64,000 bases of DNA from Alphaproteobacteria bacterium (GCA_018222605.1 JAAEZZ010000006.1:144071-208070); one strand, 5' to 3'. Shown: positions 28,510 to 38,095, counted from the stretch's first letter. Numbers and translations are program-made. The notes: generated by a model not told the origin, from the sequence alone.

Positions 28510-29505
28510 TTATCCGGCGCTGGCTTCCAGGATTTTGGCATTCGGGCCGATCCGTTCCGCCGCCTGTTCGCGCGTCGCCTCATCCAGCCGGTGCCAGGCC
28601 GCCCGCAGGGTTTGCAGGCATTTTACCTGATACTTGAACACACTCTGCTCATAGCGCCCGCCTTCGATCTCAAGTGAGAAACTGTCCTCTTCGGCATTCA
28701 GCGCGTCTTCATTGGCCTTCAGGAAGGGCAGGTAGGTGTCGCCAGCAATGGCCAGCAAGTCCTGAACAGGCTGGCTGAGGCCGTCTGCCCAGTCGCCTTC
28801 AATTCCGCTGGCATCATCGGCATGGTCCAGCCAGCGATAGAGATAGGGCGTCTCCGCGCGCATCCAGGCCATTGGCGTCGGGTCCACGCTCATCACTTTC
28901 AGCTGCCCGTAAAAGCCGAGATCGGCGAGCGAGATCCGGTTCCCAAACAGGAAGCGGTCTGGCCCGGTCGCCATGGCTTCCAGATGCCTGCAGACACGTT
29001 TCCAGCTTGCTTCGATCAGCGGCCCTGTGGCGGGTGTGCAGCCAACCAGCGCCATGCGGCTGATCTGCCGTTCACGGATCGTGGCGGCGGCCTCTTCCAC
29101 GCCTGCGCGGCCCGCATTGGGCAAGCTGTCAAACATCAGCCAGTTTGCACACCATTCGGCATCGTCCTCATAGGCCCAGCGATAATGGAACATCGCTTTC
29201 ATGAACCATTCGTCTGCCATGTCTTCCAGCAGCAGGCAAGCAAAATGCTCCAGCGGCCCGGGCGGCAACAGGCCCCGGCCTTCCTGTTCAAGGCTCAGCA
29301 GGAAGGGTGTCGAGTCATTCGTCCAGCTGCCATCCGGACGCTTGATGACGGGGATCACGGGCGCCTTCACATTCGGCATGATCTGCTGGCGGTCTTGCGC
29401 TGTCATGCCTGTCCATGTGTGTATCAGCCGTTTGGCCCGCATCGCGGCGCGCACCTTCATGGAATAGGGGGAGCCGAGTGCTCCGTAGACTTCATAATGG
29501 CTCAT
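28510..29505 (-). CDS. Glutathione S-transferase-like protein
   Basis: The 331-residue protein has an N-terminal thioredoxin-like part (YEVYGALGSPYSMKVRAAMRAKRL, with VIPVIKRPDGSWTNDSTPFL as the cis-proline and gamma-Glu site) and a helical C-terminal part with the N-capping-like LFGNRISLADLGFYGQL. It is longer than standard GSTs (about 210 residues) because of a C-terminal extension of roughly 80 residues. The substrate is unknown. It lies between the caspase gene and the DUF1330 gene on the same strand. Confidence 0.8.
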   Translation of the reverse strand: MSHYEVYGALGSPYSMKVRAAMRAKRLIHTWTGMTAQDRQQIMPNVKAPVIPVIKRPDGSWTNDSTPFLLSLEQEGRGLLPPGPLEHFACLLLEDMADEWFMKAMFHYRWAYEDDAEWCANWLMFDSLPNAGRAGVEEAAATIRERQISRMALVGCTPATGPLIEASWKRVCRHLEAMATGPDRFLFGNRISLADLGFYGQLKVMSVDPTPMAWMRAETPYLYRWLDHADDASGIEGDWADGLSQPVQDLLAIAGDTYLPFLKANEDALNAEEDSFSLEIEGGRYEQSVFKYQVKCLQTLRAAWHRLDEATREQAAERIGPNAKILEASAG

Positions 29506-29605
29506 ATAACCCTCCCGTTTATGTTCTTTTGTTGGATCAGATTCTTTGCGGGCAGGTTACTCGTGAAAGCGATATTGGCCGCTTTCAGCAGCGCAATATA
29601 GGCCG

Positions 29606-30028
29606 TCACCCTGTGATACCTTCTGCGCGCTCAACGCGTGTCGTGATAAGTTCCTGGCATAGCAGGCCCGCCTCCCGGTGCCGGGCCATGGACTGGTAAT
29701 CCTTGTGGTTCAGCGTGGCGATGAAAGCCTGCCGGTTCGGGAAATGCATCACCATCACCGCGTCCCAGTCGCCATTGCCAATGAAATAGCGCTCGGCCTT
29801 GCCCATCAGCAGGCAGGTGCCGCCCACGTCCGCCGCTGCCACGCCGAAGGCATCGGCATAGCGCTGATAGGCATCGCACCCCGGCTCGTCATTCCCGTGT
29901 TCGGGGTCGTCCGGCTGGTATTCCGCCTTCATGCGGAATTTCAGCAGATTCACCTGCGCGATGGGGCCGTCATACGGGTCATCCCGAAAGGCACGGAACT
30001 GGTCGGCGGTCGGCTGGAAGGCAGGCAT
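29606..30028 (-). CDS. DUF1330 family protein
   Basis: The 140-residue protein has a ferredoxin-like dimeric alpha/beta-barrel pattern. The segments PIAQVNLLKFR, YQRYADAFG, WDAVMVMHFPNRQAFIATL and the end segment TTRVERAE fit DUF1330. No catalytic role is known for this family. It is 11 bases downstream of the NUDIX gene and likely in the same transcript as the NUDIX and S9 peptidase genes. Confidence 0.82.
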   Translation of the reverse strand: MPAFQPTADQFRAFRDDPYDGPIAQVNLLKFRMKAEYQPDDPEHGNDEPGCDAYQRYADAFGVAAADVGGTCLLMGKAERYFIGNGDWDAVMVMHFPNRQAFIATLNHKDYQSMARHREAGLLCQELITTRVERAEGITG

Positions 30029-30039
30029 GGAGCTCTCCT

Positions 30040-30600
30040 TTAGGGTCTCAGATGAGGATGCTTGCCGAAATATCGCTCCGTGTAAAACAGTGCCGCCGCG
30101 TGATGGGAGTGCTGGGCCGGCAGATCTTCATAGGCCAGGAACTGCTTATACGGCATTTCCAGCACCTCGATTTCCTCATTCGGATCCAGCGATTGCGCGT
30201 GCGTGAGAGTGCAGCCTACAGCCAGGAAATAGTTCAGTTGGTTGTTCTGAACCGCCGGATTCGGATAGCATTTTCCGACGGGGATCATCTCCCGGGCCGA
30301 ATAACCTGTTTCCTCGCGCAGTTCCCGACGTGCGGCGGCTTCCGGGTCTGTTTCGCCCGGGTCCATCACGCCGCCGGGAAAGCCCAGTAGAACTATGCCG
30401 CACGCATGGCGATATTCGCGGATCAGAACGACATTGCCTGCGTTCGTAATCGGAATGATCGTCGCCCAGTCGGTGAATTCCAGCACATGATAGGCGGGTA
30501 CGATGTGCCCATCCTCACGCTCGCATTTGTCCGTGCGGACCGACAGGAAATTGTCCTTGAAGGTCTGTCGGCTCTCCAGAATTTTCCACGGCTTGATCAT
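30040..30600 (-). CDS. NUDIX hydrolase (ADP-ribose pyrophosphatase-like)
   Basis: The 186-residue protein has a complete Nudix box, GVMDPGETDPEAAARRELREET (about residues 75-96), with the REL-REET glutamates that bind metal. The general layout resembles ADP-ribose and nucleotide-sugar pyrophosphatases, though the substrate is not proven. Its start overlaps the stop of the S9 peptidase gene by four bases (30597-30600), so the two are probably translationally coupled. Confidence 0.88.
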   Translation of the reverse strand: MIKPWKILESRQTFKDNFLSVRTDKCEREDGHIVPAYHVLEFTDWATIIPITNAGNVVLIREYRHACGIVLLGFPGGVMDPGETDPEAAARRELREETGYSAREMIPVGKCYPNPAVQNNQLNYFLAVGCTLTHAQSLDPNEEIEVLEMPYKQFLAYEDLPAQHSHHAAALFYTERYFGKHPHLRP

Positions 30601-32990
30601 TCCGCGTCAGCCTTCAGATGGCGGTTCAGGAATTCCATCCGCGTTTTCATCAGGTGTACCTGCAAGGCTTCGCCGCGAACGCCGTGACGCTGGCCTGGAT
30701 AGGTCATCAGCTCGAACAGTTTCCCCTTTTCCTGCAGCATCGCCATCAGGCGCGTCGCATTGTCGAAAGTGACATTGTCGTCCGCCATGCCGTGGACCAG
30801 CAGCAGTGGGGTCTCCAGATTGTCGACATGGGGGAACACGCTGGAGGCGTCATAGCCTTCCGGATTGTTCTCTGGGGTACCCATGTAACGCTCCGTATAG
30901 AATGTGTCATAGAGGCTCCAGTCGGTCACGGCCGCGCCAGCCACGGCGGCAGCGAACGTGCCTTCAGGCGCCTGCAGAATGGTCATCAGTGTCATGTAGC
31001 CGCCATAGGACCAGCCTTGAATGGCAATCCGGTCAGCGTCCACAAAGGGCTGCGCCTTCAGCCATTTCACGCCCTCCAACTGGTCGGCCACTTCATGCTT
31101 TCCGGTCTGGTGATAGATCACATCCTCAAACTTCTTGCCGCGGTTCCAGCTGCCACGATTGTCCAGGCGGAATACGATATAGCCCTGCCGGGTGAGGTAT
31201 TGATCAGACAGGCTCTCCCAGTCACGGTCCACCGTCTGCACGTGCGGGCCGCCATAGACTTCCACAATCACTGGATACTTTTTTGATGCGTCGAAATCCG
31301 GTGGTGTCTGGATGGAAGAATACAGCGTCTGCCCATCATTGGCGGTCAGTATGCCATATTCAGGAACGGTATGTTGCTCCAGATACGGATAATAGGGATG
31401 GTTCTCGTCCAGCCTGTTCTCCAGCAGCCAGGCGATCAGCGTACCGTCAGTCTTGTAAAGGCCGGTCTGCGGCGGCTGGTCCGGCGCTGAGGAGGTGCCG
31501 ACAAAGCTTTTGCCGTCCGGGGCCATGGTGATGGACCAGCTCTTGCCCGCTTCGGTAATGCGCTGCGGGACAGGGCATTCCACCTTGATCAGGGCAGCCA
31601 TCGGTACCAGGTCTACGCAATTGCTGTCCGGCAGGGGCCGGGGGGCGGGGGCGCCATCGGCGTCCGTGTCCACCTCGTCGCTGTGTGTTGCCATCGGAAT
31701 GCTGTAGAGATGCTTCTCCAGCGGCGTATCGGTAAAGCCGGTGAAAAAGACAAGGCTCGCGCCCGTATCGACGCCTTCAATCGCGCTGACCACCCAGTCG
31801 CCACGCGTCAGCGGGATCAAGGCCCCGCCATTTTGGGGCAGTTCATAGACCTGACGGTAGCCTGTCTTCTCCGTCGTCTGAAGAATGCGATCCTTCAGTG
31901 GGATAAAGTCCTTGGACAGATTTACCCAGGTCTTCTGCGTTTCTTTGAACGGGCTCCACACCCGCCATGGCTTACCGTCAGAGCGGTGATAGCGGATTTC
32001 GGTCTGGTCGCGGTTCACGGTCTGGAACCAGATGCTGTCATCAGTCCAGTTGACCCGCGCCAGATAAGTGTCCGGCCCGACGGAATAGAGTTTCGTGGTC
32101 TCTCCCGTTTTGATGTCCAGCACGAACAGGTCCACCTTCGCGTTCGGGCGCCCGGCACGCGGATAACGCTGTTCGATCACGGTCACATCTTCTGCGGCAA
32201 TGTCGAACCGGGGCACGATATCCACCGGGCTCTCATCAACCCGCGTATAGGCGACATAGCTGTCATCCGGGCTCCACCAATACCCGGTGTAGCGGCTCAT
32301 CTCTTCCTGCGCGACAAATTCCGCCACGCCATAAGAGACGGCCTTGTCGGGCTCGGCTTCGGGGGAGAGGCGCTTTTCCTCTCCGCTCGCCAGATCGACC
32401 ATCCACAGGGCGCCATCGCGAATGAAGCTCGCATATTTGCCGCCGGGCGAGATATTTGCGTCATATTCGAATGTGTCAGTGTCGGTCAGCTGCCTGGTCT
32501 GCGGGCCATCCGGCGTCAGGGTGACCAGATGCAGATCGCCGCCTAGCGGGATCAGCATCGTGTCCGCCGTGCCCCAGGAATAATCCAGAATGCCGGTCTT
32601 GCCCGCCGTCCGCTTGCGCTCGCGCAGGGCCTTTGCTTCTTCCGACAACTCGACATCTTCCGGCTCCAGCAGCCGCGAGTCGACCAGCAGCGATTGTTCG
32701 CCCGTCGCCACATCGAACTGCCAAAGATCATACCGGGCCTGATCGGTTTCCTTGGCTTTCAGGAACGTCACCCGCTTGCCGTCCGGAGAGTATTTTACCC
32801 CCATCGGAGAGGGGCCATTCAGCGATGGCGATGCGTAAAGACGTTCAAGGGTCAAATCTGTCATGGGCTGGGAAACTGCCTTGGCGGGAGGGGAATCTGC
32901 GAAAGATGGCGTGGCAGCCAGGCTGGCGAAAATAGCCAATCCTGCAGCCGTAACACCAGTGTGAGCGATATTTCGAAGCGATATTTTCAT
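30597..32990 (-). CDS. Dipeptidyl-peptidase IV-type S9 serine peptidase
   Basis: The 797-residue product has an N-terminal signal peptide (about 1-32, ending PSFADS), a beta-propeller DPP-IV N-terminal domain (about 100-490) and a C-terminal alpha/beta-hydrolase domain. The nucleophile is in GWSYGGYM (about residue 660), followed by the aspartate in LVHGMADDNVTFDN and the histidine in PGQRHGVRG. The propeller shows the EFVAQEEMSRYTGYWWSPD segment with the paired glutamates that recognise the free N-terminus in DPP4 enzymes. It is expected to remove dipeptides from peptides in the periplasm. Confidence 0.93.
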   Translation of the reverse strand: MKISLRNIAHTGVTAAGLAIFASLAATPSFADSPPAKAVSQPMTDLTLERLYASPSLNGPSPMGVKYSPDGKRVTFLKAKETDQARYDLWQFDVATGEQSLLVDSRLLEPEDVELSEEAKALRERKRTAGKTGILDYSWGTADTMLIPLGGDLHLVTLTPDGPQTRQLTDTDTFEYDANISPGGKYASFIRDGALWMVDLASGEEKRLSPEAEPDKAVSYGVAEFVAQEEMSRYTGYWWSPDDSYVAYTRVDESPVDIVPRFDIAAEDVTVIEQRYPRAGRPNAKVDLFVLDIKTGETTKLYSVGPDTYLARVNWTDDSIWFQTVNRDQTEIRYHRSDGKPWRVWSPFKETQKTWVNLSKDFIPLKDRILQTTEKTGYRQVYELPQNGGALIPLTRGDWVVSAIEGVDTGASLVFFTGFTDTPLEKHLYSIPMATHSDEVDTDADGAPAPRPLPDSNCVDLVPMAALIKVECPVPQRITEAGKSWSITMAPDGKSFVGTSSAPDQPPQTGLYKTDGTLIAWLLENRLDENHPYYPYLEQHTVPEYGILTANDGQTLYSSIQTPPDFDASKKYPVIVEVYGGPHVQTVDRDWESLSDQYLTRQGYIVFRLDNRGSWNRGKKFEDVIYHQTGKHEVADQLEGVKWLKAQPFVDADRIAIQGWSYGGYMTLMTILQAPEGTFAAAVAGAAVTDWSLYDTFYTERYMGTPENNPEGYDASSVFPHVDNLETPLLLVHGMADDNVTFDNATRLMAMLQEKGKLFELMTYPGQRHGVRGEALQVHLMKTRMEFLNRHLKADAE

Positions 32991-33112
32991 GAGGGGAACT
33001 TAGCCGTCTGGATTTTCATGTCATCTGGTCTGATGACACGATTTAGCTTTTTTAGCTGTAAAACTGCGAATACGCGCTAGGCAAAGGCTCTGATTTCCAT
33101 ATCGTATCCCTC

Positions 33113-33736
33113 ATGGCGGATGGGCAATCTCTGTTTGAAAAAGCCTTCGCCTTGCTGATAGACGGCGAGGGGGGCGAGAGTTTGCTGAAGGCTTCGGCGC
33201 TCATGCGCCGTGCCGCTGACGAAGGTCACGCCGCTGCGGCCAATAATTTCGGGGCCATGCTGCATCATGGACGCGGCGTCCATCAGGATTTCGCTGCCGC
33301 GCGCGCCTATTATACGCAGGCCGCTGAAGCAGGACTCCCGACAGCTATTTTCAACCTCGGCTTCATGTATCTTCACGGCCTTGGCGGTGTGAAGGATGAA
33401 GAAAAAGCCCGCGAACACTTTGAGCGCGCGGCGGAAATGAGCGTCGTTGATGCCATCACTTATCTGGGCGCTATGCTGATGACCGGGGCCGGTGGCCCGC
33501 AGGCCTATGACGCCGCGCGCGAATGGTGGGGTAAGGGCGCAAATCTGGGGGATAGCCGCTGCGCCTTCAATCTGGGCATCGCCAATGCGGGAGGTCATGG
33601 CCAGAAGCCGGACTATGTCGAGGCTTGGCGTTGGTTCTCCCGCGCGCATGATATGGGCAGCCACAGTGCCGCGAACGAGCTGGAGCGTCTGGCGATCGTC
33701 ATGACGGAAGAAGAGCGCCGCCGCGCCGACGCCTGA
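33113..33736 (+). CDS. Sel1-like repeat protein
   Basis: A 207-residue protein made of about four Sel1-type helical repeats between residues 40 and 185, with the repeat pattern AANNFGAMLHHGRGVHQDF, AIFNLGFMYLHGLGG, AITYLGAMLMTGAGG and CAFNLGIANAGGHGQ. Such repeats bind proteins. No signal peptide is visible, so it is likely cytosolic. The gene diverges from the S9 peptidase. Confidence 0.88.
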   Translation: MADGQSLFEKAFALLIDGEGGESLLKASALMRRAADEGHAAAANNFGAMLHHGRGVHQDFAAARAYYTQAAEAGLPTAIFNLGFMYLHGLGGVKDEEKAREHFERAAEMSVVDAITYLGAMLMTGAGGPQAYDAAREWWGKGANLGDSRCAFNLGIANAGGHGQKPDYVEAWRWFSRAHDMGSHSAANELERLAIVMTEEERRRADA

Positions 33737-33753
33737 TTATCCTGCAATTCAGC

Positions 33754-34590
33754 TTATTCCGGGTTTGTTTCCAGGGCAGGTTCGTCTGATCGCTCCGCCG
33801 TCGTAGCAGCCGCATCCTGCTCATGTAGTTCATTCAGCGCCCGGCCGACATCCTGGCCAACCCAGAAGCCTGCTGTCAGGGACGCGGTTGTCGGCCCCAA
33901 TATACCGACGCATGATGTTACGAACCCCAGGAGCAGGGCGCGCCACAGCCTTGCGCCTTTTTCGTGCACGCCTTTCAGTCCTCGCCATGTGGTCAGGGCG
34001 TCGAATCCGAAGGTCACAAGTATCGAGAGCCCCCCGACGGCCATCATCAGGGAGAAAGGCAGCTTGGCCGTGGTGATCATCAGCACCGTCAGCAGCGTTG
34101 TGCTGGGAATGATGGCTGCAAAGAACAGGCGTATGCGCGTGATGGTTGGCGTGCCCTTGCCCCAGATGCGCATCAGCAAAGCCGTCAGGGTACACCAGAA
34201 GCCCACGGCAAATGGATAGACCAGCCAGTTCTTCTCCATCATGTCGTCAACCACCGCATTGACGTCGAGGCGGGGGTCCATCTGACGAAGCTTTTGTGCC
34301 GTGGTCTCGAAGGCCACTTGCATCATCGTGTTCTCGCTGGCCCAGAAGAATTTAAACAGGAAAAGGATGGCGATCAGGGAGAAGAACACGCGGAATGATG
34401 GCGTGTATGTGTGGCCAGCCCAGTCGGGCAGGCGTGCGGCCTGGAACACGCGGACGGGACGGCGAAACAGGTCCATGACCGTATGGGCCGCGCGAATGTT
34501 CAGCCCGAACACGTCTTCCATCATGTCGTCCAGGTCCGGCTGCCGTTTGTCATCCGTCTGATCCGGCTTGGCGGCGTAAAGGTCTGACAT
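33754..34590 (-). CDS. Multi-helix membrane protein, DUF3667-like
   Basis: A 278-residue protein with a soluble N-terminal part of about 60 residues and roughly five membrane helices (about 70-90, 124-142, 152-176, 180-198, 225-248). The stretch HTVMDLFRRPVRVFQAARLPDW followed by FRVFFSLIAILFLFKFFW resembles DUF3667-type proteins, a weak similarity. ATG 34590 has GGAGG ahead of it; the frame extends to 34659 without a better start. No function can be given. Confidence 0.65.
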   Translation of the reverse strand: MSDLYAAKPDQTDDKRQPDLDDMMEDVFGLNIRAAHTVMDLFRRPVRVFQAARLPDWAGHTYTPSFRVFFSLIAILFLFKFFWASENTMMQVAFETTAQKLRQMDPRLDVNAVVDDMMEKNWLVYPFAVGFWCTLTALLMRIWGKGTPTITRIRLFFAAIIPSTTLLTVLMITTAKLPFSLMMAVGGLSILVTFGFDALTTWRGLKGVHEKGARLWRALLLGFVTSCVGILGPTTASLTAGFWVGQDVGRALNELHEQDAAATTAERSDEPALETNPE

Positions 34591-34749
34591 CTGGCCTCCA
34601 TCTCGCGAACAGTTCACCTTCCCGGGTACAGTGCATTGTCTTGCTAATCCATAGATCATCTCGAATACGTGCGTCTGGACCGCTCAGGGGTGCGCCACGC
34701 TACAAATTCAGGCAGGCTTATCGCTTCGCAGAAGAAACAGGGGCCTGTC

Positions 34750-35031
34750 ATGAATTTATTTACTCACGAGAACCGTAATCAGAGCCCAGAGACCCGGCAG
34801 GCCTATGCGCTCTACGAAATCCTTCACACGGCGGTGGATTTCGTCGCCGCGATTTCATTTCTGGTTGGCTCGGTCCTGTTCTTCTGGAAAGACACCCAGT
34901 TCACCGCGACCTGGCTGTTTGTCATCGGCTCAGTCTTCTTCACGATGAAGCCAACCATTCGCCTCGTCCGGGAGATACGCCTCTACCAGATGGGACAGAA
35001 ACAGCGTCTGGCAAAACAGGCGGGAGCCTAG
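34750..35031 (+). CDS. YrhK-like small membrane protein
   Basis: A 93-residue protein with two membrane helices (about 28-46 and 52-68). The pattern YEILHTAVDFVAAISFLVGSVLFFW and WLFVIGSVFFTMKPTIRLVREI fits the YrhK domain found in small membrane proteins of unknown role. ATG 34750 is used; the frame from 34669 adds 27 residues of unlikely sequence. It precedes ettA by about 80 bases. Confidence 0.75.
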   Translation: MNLFTHENRNQSPETRQAYALYEILHTAVDFVAAISFLVGSVLFFWKDTQFTATWLFVIGSVFFTMKPTIRLVREIRLYQMGQKQRLAKQAGA

Positions 35032-35113
35032 GTTGCGTCTGCCCGCTTGATTTTCCTCCGCGCCCGCGTAACTGAGGCGACGTATTCCCCCTAAGTTTCA
35101 GGAGACGCTTCCA

Positions 35114-36778
35114 ATGGCCGGTCCCCAATACGTTTATCATATGCAGGATCTCTCCAAGACCTATCCTGGCGGCAAGAAGGTGTTCGAGAACATCCACCTC
35201 TCTTTCCTGCCGGATGCCAAGATCGGTGTCGTCGGCGTCAACGGTGCTGGTAAGTCCACCCTGCTGCGCATCATGGCCGGTCAGGACAAGGAATTTAACG
35301 GCGAGGCCTGGGCCGCTGATGGTGTGAAAGTCGGCTACCTGCCGCAGGAGCCGCAGCTCGACCCGTCCAAGAACGTGTTCGACAATATCGCCGCCTCCTG
35401 TCCGGAAAAGCAGATGCTGGACAAGTTCAACGAAATCTCAGGCAAGCTGGGCGAGGATTATTCCGACGAACTGATGGAAGAGATGACCGCGCTGCAGGAG
35501 CAGATCGACGCGGCAGATGCGTGGGACATTGATTCCAAGATCCAGATGGCCATGGAAGCGCTTCGCTGTCCGCCGGACAATGCGGACGTCAACAATCTCT
35601 CCGGGGGGGAGATTCGCCGCGTCGCGATCTGCGCGCTGCTGTTGTCCAAGCCTGACATGATCCTGATGGACGAACCGACCAACCACCTCGACGCCGAGAC
35701 GGTTGCCTGGCTCCAGAACTATCTGATCAACTTCAAGGGCTGTGTCATCCTCGTCACCCACGACCGTTACTTCCTGGATGACATCACCAGCTGGATTCTT
35801 GAGCTGGACCGCGGCCGCGGCGTGCCCTTCCAGGGCAACTATTCCGGCTGGGTTGAGCAGAAGGCCAAGCGGATGGAACAAGAGGCCCGTGAAGAGCGCG
35901 GCAAGCAGCGCTCGCTGGCCAAGGAACTGGAATGGGTCCGCTCCAGCCCGAAAGCCCGTCAGGCAAAATCCAAGGCGCGTATCCAGTCCTACGAACAGAA
36001 GGCTGCCGAGGCCGAGAAGGAAAAGGTCTCAACCGCGCAGATCCGCATTCCCCCGGGCCCGCGTCTCGGCAATGTGGTTCTGGAGGCCGAAGGCCTGCGC
36101 AAGGGCTTTGGCGACAACCTCCTGATCGAGGATCTGGAGTTCAAGCTGCCGCCGGGTGGCATTGTTGGCGTCATCGGCCCGAACGGCGCCGGTAAGTCCA
36201 CCCTGTTCAAGATGATCCTCGGCCAGGAAGAGCCGGATGCCGGTACGCTCCGCGTCGGTGACACAGTGAAATTCGGCTATGTTGACCAAAGCCGCAACAA
36301 GCTCGACGACAACAAGAATGTCTGGGAAGAGATTTCCGGCGGAACGGACGTCATCGACCTTGGCGGTGTGGAAGTGAACTCCCGCGCCTATGTCGGCGCC
36401 TTCAACTTCAAGGGCTCAGACCAGCAGAAGAAAGTTGGCCTCCTGTCCGGGGGTGAACGTAACCGTGTGCACCTCGCCAAGATGCTGAAACAGGCCTCCA
36501 ACGTCCTCCTGCTTGACGAACCGACCAACGATCTCGACGTGGAAACACTGCAGGCGCTGGAAGAGGGCCTCGACGCCTTCCCGGGCTGCGCCGTGATCAT
36601 TTCGCACGATCGCTGGTTCCTTGACCGCATGGCGACGCACATCCTGGCCTTCGAAGGCGACTCCCACGTGGAGTGGTTCGAAGGGGATTTCTCCTCCTAT
36701 CTGGAGGATAAAAAACGCCGCCTCGGCGAAGATGCCGTCAATCCCAAGCGCTTGAAATTCAAGAAGTTTGCGCGCTAG
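35114..36778 (+). CDS. ettA: Energy-dependent translational throttle protein EttA (ABC-F)
   Basis: EttA is a soluble ABC-F ATPase that binds the ribosomal E site and gates entry into elongation according to the ATP/ADP level. The 554-residue protein has two nucleotide-binding domains: Walker A GVNGAGKST (about 41-49) and GPNGAGKST (about 355-363), signature motifs LSGGEIRRVAICALLL and LSGGERNRVHLAKML, and Walker B MDEPTNHLD and LDEPTNDLD. The interdomain P-site tRNA interaction motif region is present between about 240 and 320. Length and the start MAGPQYVYHMQDLSK are family standard. Confidence 0.97.
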   Translation: MAGPQYVYHMQDLSKTYPGGKKVFENIHLSFLPDAKIGVVGVNGAGKSTLLRIMAGQDKEFNGEAWAADGVKVGYLPQEPQLDPSKNVFDNIAASCPEKQMLDKFNEISGKLGEDYSDELMEEMTALQEQIDAADAWDIDSKIQMAMEALRCPPDNADVNNLSGGEIRRVAICALLLSKPDMILMDEPTNHLDAETVAWLQNYLINFKGCVILVTHDRYFLDDITSWILELDRGRGVPFQGNYSGWVEQKAKRMEQEAREERGKQRSLAKELEWVRSSPKARQAKSKARIQSYEQKAAEAEKEKVSTAQIRIPPGPRLGNVVLEAEGLRKGFGDNLLIEDLEFKLPPGGIVGVIGPNGAGKSTLFKMILGQEEPDAGTLRVGDTVKFGYVDQSRNKLDDNKNVWEEISGGTDVIDLGGVEVNSRAYVGAFNFKGSDQQKKVGLLSGGERNRVHLAKMLKQASNVLLLDEPTNDLDVETLQALEEGLDAFPGCAVIISHDRWFLDRMATHILAFEGDSHVEWFEGDFSSYLEDKKRRLGEDAVNPKRLKFKKFAR

Positions 36779-36783
36779 ACAGC

Positions 36784-36810
36784 TTCCGGCGCTCCGTGTG
36801 GGCGCCGGAA
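36784..36810 (+). terminator. Hairpin after ettA
   Basis: A nine-base perfect stem (TTCCGGCGC, 36784-36792, with GCGCCGGAA, 36802-36810) starts five bases after the ettA stop. The downstream bases ATTCTCC give only a poor T-run, so termination may be partial or depend on Rho. Confidence 0.55.
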
Positions 36811-36843
36811 ATTCTCCGAAATGGAGCAATCTCAAATTAACAC

Positions 36844-36958
36844 ATTTTCTGTATCAGATTGGGCTGGGTAGGGGATATCAACCGACGTGGCCGAAGGGGG
36901 AGGTCGCGCCCAGATTACGGTGACCCGCATTGGCTCAGTCACAGGCGATACAGAAAAT
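36844..36958. repeat. 12-bp inverted repeat around the start of the GAF-GGDEF gene
   Basis: ATTTTCTGTATC at 36844-36855 is exactly complementary to GATACAGAAAAT at 36947-36958, with 91 bases between. The second arm falls just inside the predicted coding start. If the transcript begins upstream of 36844 the two arms could pair and enclose the start codon. Confidence 0.55.
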
Positions 36959-38075
36959 AGACGCCCCGGCCGCGGCAGACGGCTTGGCTGACACGACATC
37001 TTCCGATGCGGATATGATCCAGCAGGAAGGTCCATCGGCCGCCAATTTCGATAATCTCATTTCGCTGTTGCGCAGCATGTTGATGGTCGAAACTGTCACG
37101 ATTTCAATCGCTTACGGACAGCATGAGCACCTTCTGGCCTCGTCCGCCCTGCCGCAGGACGACATTTACAGCAGTGTCCAGTTCTTCGCCGGTGTCCCGA
37201 TCTATTCCTATGCGAATGAGATTATCGGTACGCTGTCCGTGATGGATTCGCGTGAGCGTGAGCTGACTGCCAATCAGCTGACCGCGCTAGAGGATGTATC
37301 GCGTGTCGCGGCGGACCTCTTCGAACTGCGCAAGCTCGCCTCGATTGACGGCCTGACCGGCCAGATGACCCGCCGGGCCTTTGAACAGGAGGCCACGCGC
37401 GTGCTGCAGCTGTCCTCACGTCACAAGCACAAGGTCTCGATGATCGGCCTGGATGTCGATCACTTCAAATCCATCAACGACACCTATGGCCACGCCGCCG
37501 GCGATGAGGTGCTGAAAAAGGTCGCCCAGACCTGCGCCGAGACGCTGCGGACCAGTGACATGCTGGGACGGCTTGGCGGCGAGGAGTTCGCGGTCCTCCT
37601 GCAGGAAACCGATGATGAGGGCGCCTCTCAAGTGGCCGAGAAGCTGCGCATGGCCATTTCGCTGCTGCGCTTCGAGTTCGATGGAAAGACGGTCGGCGTC
37701 ACCGCCAGCTTCGGCATTACGTCCAATGCGCATGCCGATTACGATCTTGCAAAGCTGATGGAACAGTCCGACGCTGCCATGTACAAGGCCAAGCAGACCG
37801 GCCGGAACCGCTGTGTGGCCTATGGAGACGAAAAGCTTCCCGAGCGTGTTGTGCGTCGCCGTGTGCTGAAATCCGGTCAGATCCAGTTCGCCGGAAACGC
37901 CGCCAATATCGATTGCACGGTCCGCCAGCTCGGCCAGGATGGCGCGGGGCTGGATCTGGTGACTACCGCGAATGTCCCGAACGAGTTCCGCCTGCACATC
38001 CGCTCTGACGGTCTGACTGCCAATTGCAAAGTGGTCGACCGCACCCAGACCCATCTGGACGTTATCTTCCGCTGA
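36930..38075 (+). CDS. GAF-GGDEF-PilZ diguanylate cyclase
   Basis: The 381-residue protein has a GAF-like N-terminal domain (about 40-135), a GGDEF domain (about 135-295) and a C-terminal PilZ-like domain (about 300-381; basic start RRRVLKSGQIQF, then TVRQLGQDGAGLDL). The active site is GGEEF in GRLGGEEFAVLL, and the inhibitory RxxD site is intact as RTSD. It should make cyclic di-GMP in the cytosol and may read its own product through the PilZ domain. The TTG at 36930 is the first start in frame but its ribosome-binding site is poor; ATG 37014 is the alternative and would leave the domains untouched. Confidence 0.85.
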   Translation: MAQSQAIQKIDAPAAADGLADTTSSDADMIQQEGPSAANFDNLISLLRSMLMVETVTISIAYGQHEHLLASSALPQDDIYSSVQFFAGVPIYSYANEIIGTLSVMDSRERELTANQLTALEDVSRVAADLFELRKLASIDGLTGQMTRRAFEQEATRVLQLSSRHKHKVSMIGLDVDHFKSINDTYGHAAGDEVLKKVAQTCAETLRTSDMLGRLGGEEFAVLLQETDDEGASQVAEKLRMAISLLRFEFDGKTVGVTASFGITSNAHADYDLAKLMEQSDAAMYKAKQTGRNRCVAYGDEKLPERVVRRRVLKSGQIQFAGNAANIDCTVRQLGQDGAGLDLVTTANVPNEFRLHIRSDGLTANCKVVDRTQTHLDVIFR

Positions 38076-38095
38076 CGCGTCCTGCGCACCCTTGC

